Position numbers and translations under genes: made by a program. The notes beneath the pieces were generated by a model. It did no database searches, was not told the DNA's origin, and saw only the letters and a list, made by a program, of their open reading frames with translations. DNA of 33,586 bases, from assembly GCF_039812505.1 (NCBI RefSeq), contig NZ_JBDIAQ010000023.1, positions 1 through 33,586 of the forward strand, read 5' to 3'. The stretch comes from Intrasporangium_A sp039812505 (GTDB lineage: Bacteria; Actinomycetota; Actinomycetes; Actinomycetales; Dermatophilaceae). Positions 33,218-33,586 of this stretch are shown here, in pieces (the first letter of the stretch is position 1; each line of letters begins with the position of its first letter).

Positions 33218-33586
33218 TGCTGCGCCTGAAGCCAGTCACTCATCGCCGTGTTCACGGCGTCGGACGAGTAGACATCGCTCGGCCAGGATGAGACGCGGCG
33301 AGTAAGGCCCTGGGTGTGGTCGTTGAGGTTCTGCTGGAAGACGCCGTCCATGTGGATACGAGGCGATCCGCCGTTCCACGCGGTCGCGCCGTTGCCGCCG
33401 AGGTCTGCGAGGTGGGCAGCTTGATTGACGACATCGCCCATGTATACGACGTCGTTGAGGGTGCTTCCTTTGTGCCCCGCCTTGGTCATCAGGGCGCGGC
33501 CGTACGACAGGCCGATGCCGAAGCGAATCGGAGTGCTAAGTCCCGCCTTCTTCATCTTGAAGGCCAGCACGTTCTCCAGGATGTTC
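33214..33586 (-). CDS. Class III nucleotidyl cyclase-like protein, C-terminal part (cut by window edge)
   Basis: The frame is open to the right edge, so the N-terminus is missing. The visible 123 residues contain the second half of an adenylate/guanylate-cyclase-type catalytic domain: IRFGIGLSYGRALMTKAG, then NDVVYMGDVVNQAAHLADLGG. The cyclase Asn is kept (VNQAA), but the usual Arg four residues later is His. The position of the adenine-specifying Asp reads Val in my alignment, so the product may not be cAMP. A C-terminal tail of about 60 residues follows. The general look (LMxKAG, NDVVYMGDVVNxAxxL) recalls cyclases of Pycsar-type antiphage loci, which make cCMP or cUMP. That assignment is an inference. 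It overlaps the NERD gene by four bases. Confidence 0.7.
   Translation of the reverse strand, partial: NILENVLAFKMKKAGLSTPIRFGIGLSYGRALMTKAGHKGSTLNDVVYMGDVVNQAAHLADLGGNGATAWNGGSPRIHMDGVFQQNLNDHTQGLTRRVSSWPSDVYSSDAVNTAMSDWLQAQQ

Noticed and set aside
31889..33229. A long rightward open frame across the DUF4192 tail and the NERD gene
   Set aside because: Only the first part (to about 32290) carries DUF4192 likeness. The rest is antisense of the NERD gene, which has clear domain motifs.

Overview
The window is high-GC DNA from an actinobacterium. Codons end in G or C, GTG starts are common, and several starts sit 6-7 bases after a TANNNT box, as in leaderless actinobacterial transcripts. The gene set (hemE, chdC, cgoX, DUF3000, HRDC ribonuclease D, dxs, DUF4349, HTH-MurA) fits a Micrococcales genome, possibly Intrasporangiaceae. 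The taxon is an inference.

Positions 1-13,750 are core chromosome. They hold an AidB-type acyl-CoA dehydrogenase, a truncated PPK2 polyphosphate kinase remnant, an alpha/beta hydrolase, MsrB and a DUF1707 protein. They also hold three enzymes of the coproporphyrin-dependent haem pathway (HemE, CgoX, ChdC) interleaved with MurJ and a DUF4349 protein. DUF3000 and ribonuclease D follow. Last is a MurA-like enolpyruvyl transferase with a fused helix-turn-helix domain, with a near-perfect palindrome over its promoter.

Positions 13,838-21,836 read mostly leftward. A DcuA/DcuB-type C4-dicarboxylate carrier and an aspartase form an operon, and the aspartase carries an N-terminal cyclic-nucleotide-binding domain. 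Next come an alpha/beta hydrolase, dxs, a small unknown protein and a C39-like cysteine peptidase. A DtxR/IdeR-type iron box at 21,914-21,932 then leads into a rightward siderophore-uptake operon (binding lipoprotein, two permeases, ATPase, DUF2218). After it are an M20 amidohydrolase, a sodium:solute symporter with its DUF3311 partner, and a hotdog thioesterase.

At about 30,165-30,240 only the last codons and the terminator hairpin of a TrmA/RlmD-type RNA methyltransferase remain. I read this as the 3'-end attachment scar of an integrated island that runs off the right edge. By eye, the DNA to the right is less GC-biased and has accessory content: a ParD/ParE pair with a frameshifted toxin tail, and a DUF4192 gene frameshifted in a GC dinucleotide run. 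At the edge, leftward, are a class III nucleotidyl cyclase (cut by the window end) and a zinc-ribbon/NERD nuclease-like protein, overlapping by four bases. This cyclase-NERD pair in an island is the best candidate for an undescribed signalling or defence module. The cAMP-sensor/aspartase fusion is the second most interesting item.
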